Shown here piece after piece: positions 1-9,393 of a stretch of DNA of 64,000 bases. Source of the DNA: Thiocapsa bogorovii (GTDB taxonomy: Bacteria; Pseudomonadota; Gammaproteobacteria; Chromatiales; Chromatiaceae); assembly GCF_021228795.1 (NCBI RefSeq), contig NZ_CP089309.1, forward strand, positions 3,596,001 through 3,660,000, read 5' to 3'. Each line of letters opens with the position of its first letter. Within the stretch, counting starts at the first letter, position 1. The translations under genes were made by a program, and so were the position numbers. Under the pieces are notes generated by a model that made no database searches, was not told the DNA's origin, and was given only the letters and a program-made list of their open reading frames with translations.

Positions 1-1
1 T

Positions 2-124
2 CTTGCCGGAGAGACGGTGCCGGTGGGTGTCCAGGGCAATCTGAAGGTTGGCGATGCGACCGTGTCGCAGTCGATCGTCGCCAAGAACGGCATCGTTCAT
101 GTCATCGATCGTGTGATGCTCTAA
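2..124 (+). CDS. Fasciclin (FAS1) domain protein, C-terminal end
   Basis: This is the 3' end of a gene that starts before the window; about 40 codons are visible, ending in TAA. The final residues, with NGIVHVIDRVML at the C-terminus, match the closing strand of a FAS1 domain, where an N-G-x-(I/V)-H-x-I-D core is typical. FAS1 proteins are usually secreted or membrane-anchored adhesion modules. Nothing can be said about the start, signal peptide or domain number from here. Confidence 0.75.
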   Translation, partial: LAGETVPVGVQGNLKVGDATVSQSIVAKNGIVHVIDRVML

Positions 125-173
125 AGCGCAAGATGATTTGAGTCAACGGGGCCGATCTCCAGCCCCGCGAACC

Positions 174-219
174 CGAAGGGCGTGCCGACGCGGTTCGAAA
201 GCGCGCGGTACGCCCTTCG
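174..219. terminator. Long hairpin between convergent genes, possible bidirectional terminator
   Basis: Two perfect 10-base arms (174-183 and 210-219) enclose 26 bases that can pair further. The hairpin lies between the stop of the fasciclin gene and the stop of the leftward GGDEF/EAL gene, where a shared terminator would be expected. There is no clear T-run on either side, so termination function is an inference. Confidence 0.4.
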
Positions 220-284
220 TCTATCGTCCGACCCGATAATCGACTTCCCTTCGGCCGTTTCGTTTTCAGCAGGCCGGTCGACGG

Positions 285-3200
285 TTACGGCCGCTGCTTC
301 GAACGCGGTTCCTTGCCCGATGCGTCTCCGTCGATGAGCTTATCGTCAGGCTCGATCACCTCTTCTCGAAGGAGCGACTCGATGCGATCGGCCGGTTCGG
401 GTCGGCAGAAGAGGTAGCCTTGCGCCTCCCGGCACCCGTGAGCAATCAGGAAGGTCCTCTGATCCTCTGTTTCGACCCCTTCGGCGATAACCTGAAGACC
501 GAGGTTCTCACCCAAGCCGATGATCGCCTTGACGATCGTTTCGGCCTGAGGTTCCGCGGGACCTCCGCTGCCGATCTCGGCGAGGAAGGAGCGGTCGATC
601 TTGAGGGCCTGCACCGGCAATCGGTTCAAGTAGCTCAACGAGGCGTAGCCAGTCCCGAAATCATCGATCGCAAGCTTAAACCCCAAGTCGCGCAGCTCCG
701 ACAAGACCTTGACCGCTTGGTCGATCGAGCGCATGGCGGCGCTCTCCGTGACCTCGATCTGCAAGAGCCGGGGATCGATACCGATCTCGCTCGCGGTCAT
801 CGCGATACGGCCCGCAAGCCCGTCCTGATAGAGCTCGGTGGCGCTGAGGTTGAATGCCACCGGTACCAGAGGAACGCCGGCACTGCGCCAGGCGACGATC
901 TGCTCGCAGACGAGTCGCACGACAATGGGTCCGACGAACAGGATCAAGCCGCTGGACTCGGCGACCGGGATGAAGCGGTCCGGCCGGATCAGCCCGAGCT
1001 CCGGATGGTTCCAGCGCACCAAGGCCTCCAAGCCCTGAATGCGGCCGGTGACGATGTCGATGCGCGGCTGGTAATGAAGAAGCAGCTCGTTGTGCTCGAT
1101 CGCGCGGCGCAGGGCCTGCTCGAGCCGAAATTGCTCCTGCAGATCATCGTTCAAGGCCGAGGTAAAGAACCGATGGAGCCCGCGGCCCTCCCGTTTTGCG
1201 CCGTGCAGTGCGGTGTCGGCATGACTGATCAGCTCTTCGGCCGTGCTCGCATCCTCCGGGTAGAGTGCGATGCCGATGCTGCAGCTCACAACGACGCCTT
1301 GCTCGCCGAGGACGATCGGTTTCGCCAAGGCGTTGTGGATCCGATCGGCAAGGCCGGAGGCATCCTCGACCTGCCGCAGGCCGGTGGCCAGGGCAATAAA
1401 GTTGTCGCCGCTGAACCGGGCGAGGGTATCCTCGTCCCGCAAGAGCGGCTGCCAGCGTTCGGACACGGCGCGCAAGAGCAGATCGCCCGCCGGGTGGCCG
1501 AGCGATTCGTTCACGGACCTCAGGTCGTCCAGGTCGATCGAGAGAAGCGCGAGAAGCGTGTCGGAATGTCGCGCGGCGATCAGGGCCTGCTCGACGCGCT
1601 CGCGCATCGATGTCCGATTGGGAAGGCCGGTGAGCGAATCGTATCGGGCTAGGTAACTGACCTGCTGCGAGAGCGCCTTGCGGTCGCTGATATCCTCCGC
1701 CAGCTTGACGTAATGAGTCACCAGGCCCTGCTCGTTGCGCAACGGAGTGATGTGGGCGTACTCCCAATAGGCCTCGCCCGACTTCTTGCGATTCTCGAAT
1801 TCCCCGGTCCAGACCTCGCCGTGTTGCAGCGTGCTCCAGATCTCCGAATCCTCATCCGCGGTGCGGGTCGTGGATCGCAGGATATCGACCGGTTGACCCA
1901 GGACCTCCTGTGGCCGATACCCGGTGCTCTCGCAGAAGCGCGCGTTGACGTATTCGATCGTCCCCGCGATGTCGGTGATCAGCACGATACTCGGGCTTTG
2001 CTCGACCACCAAGGCAAGCCGCTCGATCTCGGCCTCGCGCGACTTGTGCGCGGTGATGTCCAAGAGACCGCCGTAGAGTCGACGCAGCGCCGGGGCGGCC
2101 CCTTCGGCGACGCACTCGGTCGTGGCGCGGAGCCAGCACACCGCACCGTCCTTACGGTGCAGACGCAGCTCGCAATCGGCCCTGGCTCCCGGGGCAAGTC
2201 CTGCGACCTTGTCGGTGAAGATCACCCTATCCTGATCGATGACCAGACGACTCCAGCATCCCATCTTCCGCATCTCGGCCAAGCTGTAGCCGGTCAGTGC
2301 CTCGATCGACTCGGTCATCCAGTCGATCCGGAAACCTTCGCCGGGACGCTCCAAGCACGAGTAGGCGACGTCGCTCATCATCGCCGTGACGCGCCGATAG
2401 CGATTCTCGCTGGCTGCCAGGCCGACCTCCGATGCGGTCCGGAGCAAGGCCCCGGCGACCACCTCGCCGATCACCTGCAACATTCGAATCTCATCGGCGT
2501 TCCAGTCGTGTGACTGCGTGACCGTTTCGATCCCGAGCGCACCCCAGACCCGGCCGTGGCTGGACATGGGCACGGTCAAGGCCGACCGGACCGATTGACG
2601 TTCGAACTCCGCGCGTTCTGCCGCCGCCTCGTCCGGGAGCGCCGAGACGTCCGGGATCGAGACCGGAGTCCGGGTGTGCAGCCTTGCGGCCCACCAAGGA
2701 AAACGCTCGAGAGAGACCCCCTGGAACTCCTCGATGAAGGGCTGGATGCCCGCGGCGCACCACTCATGGCTCATGTCCATGCTCGTGTCGTCGTTCGTCA
2801 ATCGGAACAGGTAGCAGCGATCGACTTCGAGCACGGTGCCGATCCGCTCGAGTGCCCAGCCGACGATCGGCTTGAGTGTATCGCCGCCGGCGTCGATGAG
2901 GCGGGACGAGACCTCTGCGACCAGCGCCTGCAGATCCAGCTGGCGTTTAAGGCTCTGTTCTGCCTGTTCGCGCTCGGTAACATCGGTCACGATCCCGTGA
3001 AAATAGAGCAGTTGCCCGTCCGGCCCAAAAACCCCGCTCGTTTCCTCGTCCACCCATCGCTCGGAGCCGTCCGCCCAACAGACTCGATAGGTCTGCCGAA
3101 AAACTTCGCGGCCTTCTTGAGTAAAGCTCTCGAAAGCGGCGATCAGGCGGTCACGATCTTGGGGATGCACGAGATCGAGGTAGGTCAAGCGCCTCGCGAC

Positions 3201-4301
3201 GAGCTGCTCGGGCGGATAGCCCCAGCGGCGAACGTTCGGCGAGGCGTAGACGACCGGCCAACCCGGCTCCGGCGCCCAATGAAACGCGATCGTAGAGCTC
3301 GCATCGATGACCTCGGAGGCCATGCCGAGTGCCGTTTCAAGCGCGACCTTGTCGGTCACGTCCAGATTCGAGCCGCGGTGTCCGAGCGGGCGTCCGCTCT
3401 CGCCGGTGACCGGAACGCACAGATGCTCGATCCAGCGCAATTCCCCCGTGCGGGTGTAGATGCGAAACCGCATCGGCTTGAATCGATGGGTCGCGTGTGC
3501 GCCGTGAAGATGCGTGAGGTAGGCTTCCAGGTCTTCCGGATGGATGATCCGCGACAAGAGCTCCGCGTCCTTCAGGAAGGCCGCCGCCGGGTAGCCGGTG
3601 ATCCGCGCGCAGGCCGGGGAGACATAGCGGAAGCGTCCGTCTTCGCCCATCCAGTAGGCCCAGTCGGGCGCGAAGTCGGCAACGATGTGATAGCGTTCCT
3701 CCTGGATGCGCAGGCGCCGGTTGGCAGCGACCAGATCCTCGCGCTGAGCGACCTGCTCGGTCTGATCCACGAGGTTGCAGACGATCTCGGCATCGTGTTC
3801 GTCCATCTCGGGGAGACGGATCAGACGCAGGTCGGCGACCAGGAGGCCGTCCCCTTGGCCCCTCAGGGAAATCTCTCGACAATCCGCGCGGCCCGTCCTG
3901 CGGGCATCGAGCAGTGCGTTTTCGAGTGGTCTCGTCTGTCCTTCCACAGCAAGATGGATGAAGAGCCGACGATCGAGCGGCAGCAGTCGCTGGGCCGCCG
4001 CGTTGCCTTCCTTCACGCGTCCTTGCGCGTCGATCAGCAAGACCGGGAAGGGCAGCTCGCGATAGAGCCGGGTGAAGCGCGCGAGTGCGCGCTCGGTGAT
4101 CTGCTGGCTCTCGCGCAGTGCCTCCTGCTGGAGGTACAGCTCGGCATGAAAAATATGCAGCTCTTCGAGGAGCCTCTCGAAATCAAGATGACCCTGCTCG
4201 AAGGCCTCGATGGTCTCGTCGAAGGTATGGTCGCGAAGGATCCGGCGTGCGCGTTCACGCAGATCCGTCATCTCGGCGGCGTCCAATTTATGTGTCGTCA
4301 T
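285..4301 (-). CDS. Multi-PAS/GAF sensor with degenerate GGDEF and intact EAL domain
   Basis: A 1338-residue cytoplasmic c-di-GMP enzyme with no membrane segment. After a helical N-terminus come PAS domains at about 75-190, 205-330 and 335-450, a GAF domain at about 455-620, two more PAS domains at about 630-885, GGDEF at about 895-1050 and EAL at about 1065-1310. The cyclase motif reads SGDNF instead of GGDEF, so diguanylate cyclase activity is doubtful. The EAL domain keeps the expected residues (LEALVRW, EVTE, DDFG, LKIDRSF, AEGVE, QGYLF), so c-di-GMP phosphodiesterase activity is likely. The many sensor modules suggest control by redox, light or ligand signals, which cannot be specified. 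It lies 185 bases downstream of the Che/Kai operon and may be a separate unit. Confidence 0.9.
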   Translation of the reverse strand: MTTHKLDAAEMTDLRERARRILRDHTFDETIEAFEQGHLDFERLLEELHIFHAELYLQQEALRESQQITERALARFTRLYRELPFPVLLIDAQGRVKEGNAAAQRLLPLDRRLFIHLAVEGQTRPLENALLDARRTGRADCREISLRGQGDGLLVADLRLIRLPEMDEHDAEIVCNLVDQTEQVAQREDLVAANRRLRIQEERYHIVADFAPDWAYWMGEDGRFRYVSPACARITGYPAAAFLKDAELLSRIIHPEDLEAYLTHLHGAHATHRFKPMRFRIYTRTGELRWIEHLCVPVTGESGRPLGHRGSNLDVTDKVALETALGMASEVIDASSTIAFHWAPEPGWPVVYASPNVRRWGYPPEQLVARRLTYLDLVHPQDRDRLIAAFESFTQEGREVFRQTYRVCWADGSERWVDEETSGVFGPDGQLLYFHGIVTDVTEREQAEQSLKRQLDLQALVAEVSSRLIDAGGDTLKPIVGWALERIGTVLEVDRCYLFRLTNDDTSMDMSHEWCAAGIQPFIEEFQGVSLERFPWWAARLHTRTPVSIPDVSALPDEAAAERAEFERQSVRSALTVPMSSHGRVWGALGIETVTQSHDWNADEIRMLQVIGEVVAGALLRTASEVGLAASENRYRRVTAMMSDVAYSCLERPGEGFRIDWMTESIEALTGYSLAEMRKMGCWSRLVIDQDRVIFTDKVAGLAPGARADCELRLHRKDGAVCWLRATTECVAEGAAPALRRLYGGLLDITAHKSREAEIERLALVVEQSPSIVLITDIAGTIEYVNARFCESTGYRPQEVLGQPVDILRSTTRTADEDSEIWSTLQHGEVWTGEFENRKKSGEAYWEYAHITPLRNEQGLVTHYVKLAEDISDRKALSQQVSYLARYDSLTGLPNRTSMRERVEQALIAARHSDTLLALLSIDLDDLRSVNESLGHPAGDLLLRAVSERWQPLLRDEDTLARFSGDNFIALATGLRQVEDASGLADRIHNALAKPIVLGEQGVVVSCSIGIALYPEDASTAEELISHADTALHGAKREGRGLHRFFTSALNDDLQEQFRLEQALRRAIEHNELLLHYQPRIDIVTGRIQGLEALVRWNHPELGLIRPDRFIPVAESSGLILFVGPIVVRLVCEQIVAWRSAGVPLVPVAFNLSATELYQDGLAGRIAMTASEIGIDPRLLQIEVTESAAMRSIDQAVKVLSELRDLGFKLAIDDFGTGYASLSYLNRLPVQALKIDRSFLAEIGSGGPAEPQAETIVKAIIGLGENLGLQVIAEGVETEDQRTFLIAHGCREAQGYLFCRPEPADRIESLLREEVIEPDDKLIDGDASGKEPRSKQRP

Positions 4302-4486
4302 TGCGTCGTCACGCCTCGCCGAGCGGCCCCTACGGCCCTCGAAACAGGATGCTGCGGCTCTCCGACCGCTTCCGGGGGGTCAGATGCCGTACATCGGCCC
4401 GCCGGCCCGAGCCGGCACGGTTTGCGCAATGATAGCCCCATCGATGCCGATTCATGAACTGCCGGGGATGTTCTGCGACGGCCGAG

Positions 4487-6839
4487 TCAAGACAAGAGCC
4501 GAACGACCGCCTCCGGTGGCACCGCGGGGCTAAAGAGATAGCCTTGCGCGCGGTGGCAGCCGACCCCGAGCAGAAACCGCCGCTGAGCCTCCGTCTCGAC
4601 CCCTTCGGCTAGGACATCGAACCCGAGGCTGTTGCCGAGCGTCGTGATGGCAGTGACGATGGCGGCACTGGCGGGGTCGTCCGGGAGACCGACGATGAAG
4701 CTCCGATCGATCTTGAGTGTGTCGAACGGCAGCCCCTTGAGATAGGCGAGCGACGAATAGCTGGTGCCGAAATCATCCATCGCCAACGAGATCCCCAGGT
4801 GTTTGAGGTCGCAGAGGAGTCGCTGCGCGTCCTCGCGCAGATCCATGACGAAGGTTTCGGTGAGCTCGAGCTCGAGGCGTTCGGCACCCAGTCCGGTCTC
4901 GTGCAGGATGGATTCGAGCGTCCGTGCGAAATCGCTGCGCTGGATCTGAACACCGGAGACGTTCACCGCGATGCGCCCGAACGGGATCCCTGCCGCCTCC
5001 CATTCCCGGGCCTGGAGGCAGGCACGTCGCAACACCCATGCGCCGAGGGGGATGATGAGCCCGGTTTCTTCGGCCAACCGAATGAAGCTGTCAGGCAGGA
5101 CCATCCCGCGCTCGGGATGTTGCCAGCGCACCAACACCTCCAGCCCTGTCACCCGTGAGGTTCCGGTGTCGACCAGCGGCTGATAGTGCAGGCGCAGCTC
5201 GTCGCGCTCGATCGCGCGGTTGAGCTCCGAGGTCAAGGTGACGCGCTCGCGCGCGTAGTCCGTCAGAGCGCGTGCATAGTGGCGGTAGGTGTTGCCGCCG
5301 GCCTCGCGGGCTTGATAGAGGGCGGCATCGCAGTTCTGCATCAGCTCGGAGACGTTGGTGCCGTCCTCGGGATAGACGGCGATCCCGATGCTCGCGCTCA
5401 TGAAGAGCTCGGCGGTCTTGACCATGAAGGGCTTGTTCAGACTCTCGCGGACGCGCTCCGCCATCAGTGCGGCGCGGGTGTCGATGTCCTCGTCGCCCTC
5501 GATCAGCAGGGCGAGCTCGTCGCCGCTCAGCCGTGCCACCGTATCGTCGATGCGCACCAGATCGCTGAGGCGCTTGGCCACCTCCCGCAGCGCGATGTCG
5601 CCGACCGCGTGTCCGAGGCTGTCGTTGATATGCCGGAAGCCGTCGAGGTCGACCAGGAGCATCCCGACGCGGGCTCGGCTCGTGCTCGCGCGCAGCAGGG
5701 CCTGCTCCAAGCGGGTACGGAACAGCAGCCGGTTGGGGAGGTCGGTGAGCGGGTCGCGGTGCGCCAGGCGTTCGATCTGGGCCTCGGAGCGCTTGATGTC
5801 GCTTAGATCCGAGAAGACCCCGACATAATGTGTCGTTTTCCCCAGTTCCGAGCGCACGGCGTTGATGTTGACCCACTGCGGATAGATCTCGCCGTCCTTG
5901 CGCCGGTTCCAGACCTCGCCCCGCCAGTGACCACGGTCAAGCAGGGCCCGCCACATCGCCTCGTAGAAGGGCTGCTCGTGCCGTCCGGACTTGAGCAGGC
6001 TCGGGTTGCGGCCCATCACCTCCTCCGGGCGGTAGCCGTTGATCTCGGTGAAGGCCGGATTGACCGCGATGATCGACGGGGTCGTATCCGTGATGACGAC
6101 GCCCTCGCTGGTGCTCTCGAAGACGGCCGCCGAGAGACGCAGGCCCTCTTCTGCGGTCTTTCGCTCGGTGATGGTCCTGAAAGGCGCCTTCCACGTGGGT
6201 AATTCGACCCGCGACGTCACGCGCCGCGGCACCGATGGTTCTGACCCAGACCCGCCGGCCCCTCGCCGTGATGATCTGGAGCTCCTCGTCGTAGCCGACA
6301 CCCTCCCGCGCGCAGGCCGTGAAGACGCGCGTAATGCGCTCCCGCCATTCGGGGGCGTAGTAAGAGATGCCATCCTCGACGCGCACCACCGTGCCGGGCG
6401 GCTCCTCGTGGATTCGGCAGACCTCGTCCGACCAGGTCGCCCGGTTGGCGAGGAGGTCGACATCCCAGCCGCCGATCCGCGCGAGGTTTGCGGCCATCCG
6501 GATCAGACGGTCACGTTCGCTCAGCCTGGCCTCCACGAGCTTGTGCTCGGTGACGTCGCGCAGGTAGACCACGGACACCTCATGACCGTCCATGGCCATC
6601 TCGACGCAGCGCATGTCCGTCGACACGACCCCGCCTGCGCGCGGAATCTCGATCTCGGTCGGCTCGTCGGGGATCACGATGAAGCCGAAATCGGCACCCA
6701 GCAAGGCATCGACCGGACGAGCGAACAGAGACGAGGCGGCGGCATTCGCGTAACGGATGATACCGTGCCGGTCCAGCATCAGGATGGCATCCGATGCCAG
6801 TGCGACGATGCGCTCGAAGTCGACGCGGCCCGAAGCCAT
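4487..6839 (-). pseudogene. PAS-PAS-PAS-GGDEF-EAL protein interrupted by a +1 frameshift
   Basis: The N-terminal part begins MASGRVDFERIV at 6839, where the ATG overlaps the kaiB stop, and carries two PAS domains up to THVEGAFQD. The reading frame then shifts and the continuation (ITERKTAEE, a third PAS, GGDEF, EAL) lies in another frame to 4487. An extra G at 6173/6174 explains the shift: deleting it gives a continuous protein of about 783 residues. The cyclase motif is SGDEL and the EAL motif is EVL, with DDFGTSYSS, LKIDRSF, AEGVE and QGYLF retained, so a phosphodiesterase role is more likely than a cyclase role. It is the last gene of the Che/Kai operon. The shift may be a real mutation or a sequencing error; a shortened GGDEF-EAL product from an internal start is possible. 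Confidence 0.78.
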
Positions 6840-7120
6840 CAATCGACCCTGAGATCGAGACCGACCAAGACCTTCTCTCGCTCGGATAGGTCGCCGACGA
6901 CCCGTCGCATCGGCAGCGGCAGCTTCTTGATGACCACGGGGGTGGCGAGGATGCGCTCGTCCTCGGCGAGTTGCGGACGCTGGAGGATGTCGATCACCTC
7001 GACCTGGATCACCAGATCCGGCGTGGCGACCTCCACGGCGAGCCGTTCCAGGTTTTCTAAGGCGCGATTGGCTGCGGGCGTGCGCCCGGCGATATAAAGC
7101 CTCAGGAGGTGCGTCGTCAT
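6839..7120 (-). CDS. kaiB: KaiB-family clock protein
   Basis: A 93-residue thioredoxin-fold KaiB protein beginning MTTHLLRLYIAGRTP, with the family signatures LEVIDIL-like (VEVIDILQRP), LATPVVIKKLP and a VVGDLS C-terminal segment. In cyanobacteria KaiB binds phosphorylated KaiC and sequesters output partners. KaiA is absent here, as in most proteobacterial kaiBC loci, so a true circadian oscillator is not implied; hourglass or stress roles are known for such pairs. Its ATG overlaps the kaiC stop and its stop overlaps the next start, which points to translational coupling. Confidence 0.93.
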   Translation of the reverse strand: MTTHLLRLYIAGRTPAANRALENLERLAVEVATPDLVIQVEVIDILQRPQLAEDERILATPVVIKKLPLPMRRVVGDLSEREKVLVGLDLRVD

Positions 7121-8856
7121 GTGCGCCCTCGTCCGACCGCGGCGCGCGTGCGCTCGACACCCGCTAGGCGGCGCTCGATTTGGGCGACTTGACGGTCGAG
7201 ATCGGCCGTCTTGACCTCATGCTCGGCCCGCGCCAGACGCTCGTTGGCCGCCTGGATCTCGCTCAGCTCGGCGCGCATTTGGCGTGCGCGCTCGAGGTCG
7301 AGGTGCAGTTGGGCCATCGTCTCCTCGTCTTCCGCCTGACGCGCCATGCGCGCGGTGCCGTAGACGATGCCGCCCTCGCCGAGATAGGGGTCGACGATCC
7401 GCAGCCCGTCGCTGCCCATCCGAAACTCTTTGACCTGGTCCGATGTGGGCAAGCCGCGGGCCTTCACGACCGTGATCAGGCGGTTCATCTCACCGTTGTT
7501 TTCGTGTCGGCGCAGCTTGATCCAGACGTCGATGATGGAGGAGACATCCAGATGACTGACGCCCGAGCTGTCGTCGCCGAGCAGCTCGGTCGCCACCGTG
7601 GTGACGCCTTCTTCCTTGATCAGATAGAGCAGGCGCAGCAGCATCTCCTTGGCGACCGGATCGCGGCTGCGACCGGCCAAACCGCTGACCGGGTCCAGGA
7701 TGACGAGCGCCGGGCGATGCTGTCGCACCGAGCGGATGACGCGCATCAGATGCTCCTCCAGACCCAGCTCCACCGCGCGAACCGGCTGAAGCAGCAGGGC
7801 GCCGAGCCCGTCGACCGCGCGGCTGTCCGTGCGGTGATAGCGGGCGAGGTCGATGCCGATACTGTGCTGGTTGCGGATCAGCTCGTCCAGGCTCTCCTCG
7901 AAGCTGATGTAGAGGGTCGACAGCCCGGCCTCGCAGGCGGCGCGGGCAAAGCTGCAGGCGATGCTCGTCTTGCCGGTGCCGGCTTGGCCGGACAGCAGCG
8001 TGATCGAACCCCTATAGGGACCTTGGCCGCCCAGCATGGCGTCGAGACCGGGGATACCCGTGGAGAGACGCGCGTCGGACACCTTGGCGCTGAGGACGGA
8101 GCCGGTGACCGGGACCAGGAAGATCCCGCCGCGATCGAGCAGGAAGGGATTTTCGTTGGAGCCGTGCGCCGCACCTCGGCGTTTAACCACGCGCAGTACG
8201 CGCGTCATCACCCGGTTGTTGACCTCTTGGGTGAGGGCGATCACGCAATCGGCGATATAGTCCTCGAGTCCGTAGCGGGTGCTGAAGTCGGCATATTCGC
8301 CGACCGTAATGAGGCAGGTCACGGCGCGATCGCGGATCCAGTCGAAGACATGCGTCAGCTCGCCGCGCAGGCTGGGCAGATCGGCAAAACCGGTTTCCAT
8401 GCCGTCGACGGCGTCCATCACCAGACGGGTCGCACCCAGACTATCCAGCGCGAAACCGATGCGGGCGAGGATAGCGGTGAGCTCGATGGTCTCGCCGACT
8501 AGCACATCGTTGCGATCCGGACGCATGTCCAGGATGCGCAGACGTCCTTCGGCCAGATAGCGCCGGGCGGGAAAGCCGAAGCCCTCGGCGTGGCCGAGGA
8601 GCGCTTCCGGGGCCTCGTCGAAGGTCACGAAGACCGCGGTCTCGCCTGCCGCGATCCCTTGGCAGAGAAAGGTCAGCGCGATGACGGTCTTGCCGGTGCC
8701 CGCCGCGCCGCGCAGCAAGGTGGGTCGCCCGGACGGGAGACCACCTTGGAGGACGAAGTCGAGCCCTTCGATTCCGGTGGGGACCGGATGCCTCTGCATG
8801 GACTCTTCGGCCGAGTTCGATGCGGGGACGCCGACGTTGCTCCTGGGTATGGTCAT
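7117..8856 (-). CDS. kaiC: KaiC-family double RecA/P-loop ATPase
   Basis: 579 residues from the ATG at 8856 (MTIPRSNVG); an upstream in-frame ATG at 8880 is an alternative. Two RecA-like domains are clear: CI with GAAGTGKT and a catalytic-loop FDE, and CII with GQAGTGKT and ISFEES. At the position of the cyanobacterial Ser431-Thr432 autophosphorylation pair the sequence reads VSSIID, giving two serines. The C-terminus extends into a charged coiled coil of about 70 residues (LDLERARQMRAELSEIQ onward), unlike the short tail of cyanobacterial KaiC, so it is KaiC2/KaiC3-like. The reading frame stays open upstream into an EAL remnant, so a fused longer protein starting at 9393 cannot be excluded. 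It sits between the chemosensory genes and kaiB in one operon. Confidence 0.9.
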   Translation of the reverse strand: MTIPRSNVGVPASNSAEESMQRHPVPTGIEGLDFVLQGGLPSGRPTLLRGAAGTGKTVIALTFLCQGIAAGETAVFVTFDEAPEALLGHAEGFGFPARRYLAEGRLRILDMRPDRNDVLVGETIELTAILARIGFALDSLGATRLVMDAVDGMETGFADLPSLRGELTHVFDWIRDRAVTCLITVGEYADFSTRYGLEDYIADCVIALTQEVNNRVMTRVLRVVKRRGAAHGSNENPFLLDRGGIFLVPVTGSVLSAKVSDARLSTGIPGLDAMLGGQGPYRGSITLLSGQAGTGKTSIACSFARAACEAGLSTLYISFEESLDELIRNQHSIGIDLARYHRTDSRAVDGLGALLLQPVRAVELGLEEHLMRVIRSVRQHRPALVILDPVSGLAGRSRDPVAKEMLLRLLYLIKEEGVTTVATELLGDDSSGVSHLDVSSIIDVWIKLRRHENNGEMNRLITVVKARGLPTSDQVKEFRMGSDGLRIVDPYLGEGGIVYGTARMARQAEDEETMAQLHLDLERARQMRAELSEIQAANERLARAEHEVKTADLDRQVAQIERRLAGVERTRAAVGRGRT

Positions 8857-8880
8857 GGCGACCGGTGATTCTCTTCTCAT

Positions 8881-9393
8881 AGCCCTGTTTGAAATGTTAT
8901 CGGGAGTCGGGTTCGGGCTCGGATCCGCCGACAGGCGCTCGCCTGTATCCGTCACGGACCAACTCTCCAGGAAAGCACTTGTCGCCAAGGATCGACCATA
9001 CAGGTAACCCTGCCCTTCGTCACAGAATTCGTTGCGTAGGAAATCATGCTGCGCGCGTGTCTCAATGCCCTCGGCGATGACCCCGAGTCCGAGACTGCGC
9101 CCCAAGGCGATCACGGCGCGGGCGATCGCCTCGTCGTCGCGATCCTCGCCGTGCCGCTCCACGAATGACTTGTTCCCATTCGGTCGATTCAGGGGAAGCC
9201 GTTTCAGGTTTGGCCAATTGCAGCGCTTGGCCGTCGATGCGATGCCGGCCAGGATCTCGTCGGCGAGATCGAAGCGTCCGCTGTCGAGGGCCTCGGCCGC
9301 GCGCACGCGCACGCCATCGACAGTGTTCTGTCCGATTGGCGGCAGGGTGGCACTGCTCGCGCTTCCCGGGTTGCCGTTGCGACGGTCTGTCAT
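8881..9393 (-). pseudogene. Decayed gene: short N-terminus joined to C-terminal EAL fragment
   Basis: An ATG at 9393 overlaps the stop of the upstream cheW (ATGA), as expected for a functional operon gene, and opens MTDRRNGNPGS. After about 75 residues of unrecognised sequence the frame reads a recognisable EAL-domain tail: KSFVERHGEDRDDEAIA, VIAEGIET and DEGQGYLYGR. The EAL domain's N-terminal three quarters, including the EAL motif and DDFG, are missing, so no phosphodiesterase activity is possible. The frame then runs without a stop into kaiC. It looks like a gene that lost its centre by deletion; an alternative is a true in-frame fusion to KaiC. Confidence 0.6.

Noticed and set aside
2556-4457. 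633-codon plus-strand open frame opposite the multi-PAS protein
   Set aside because: The opposite strand encodes clear PAS and GAF domains; this frame has no recognisable domain and unnatural composition.
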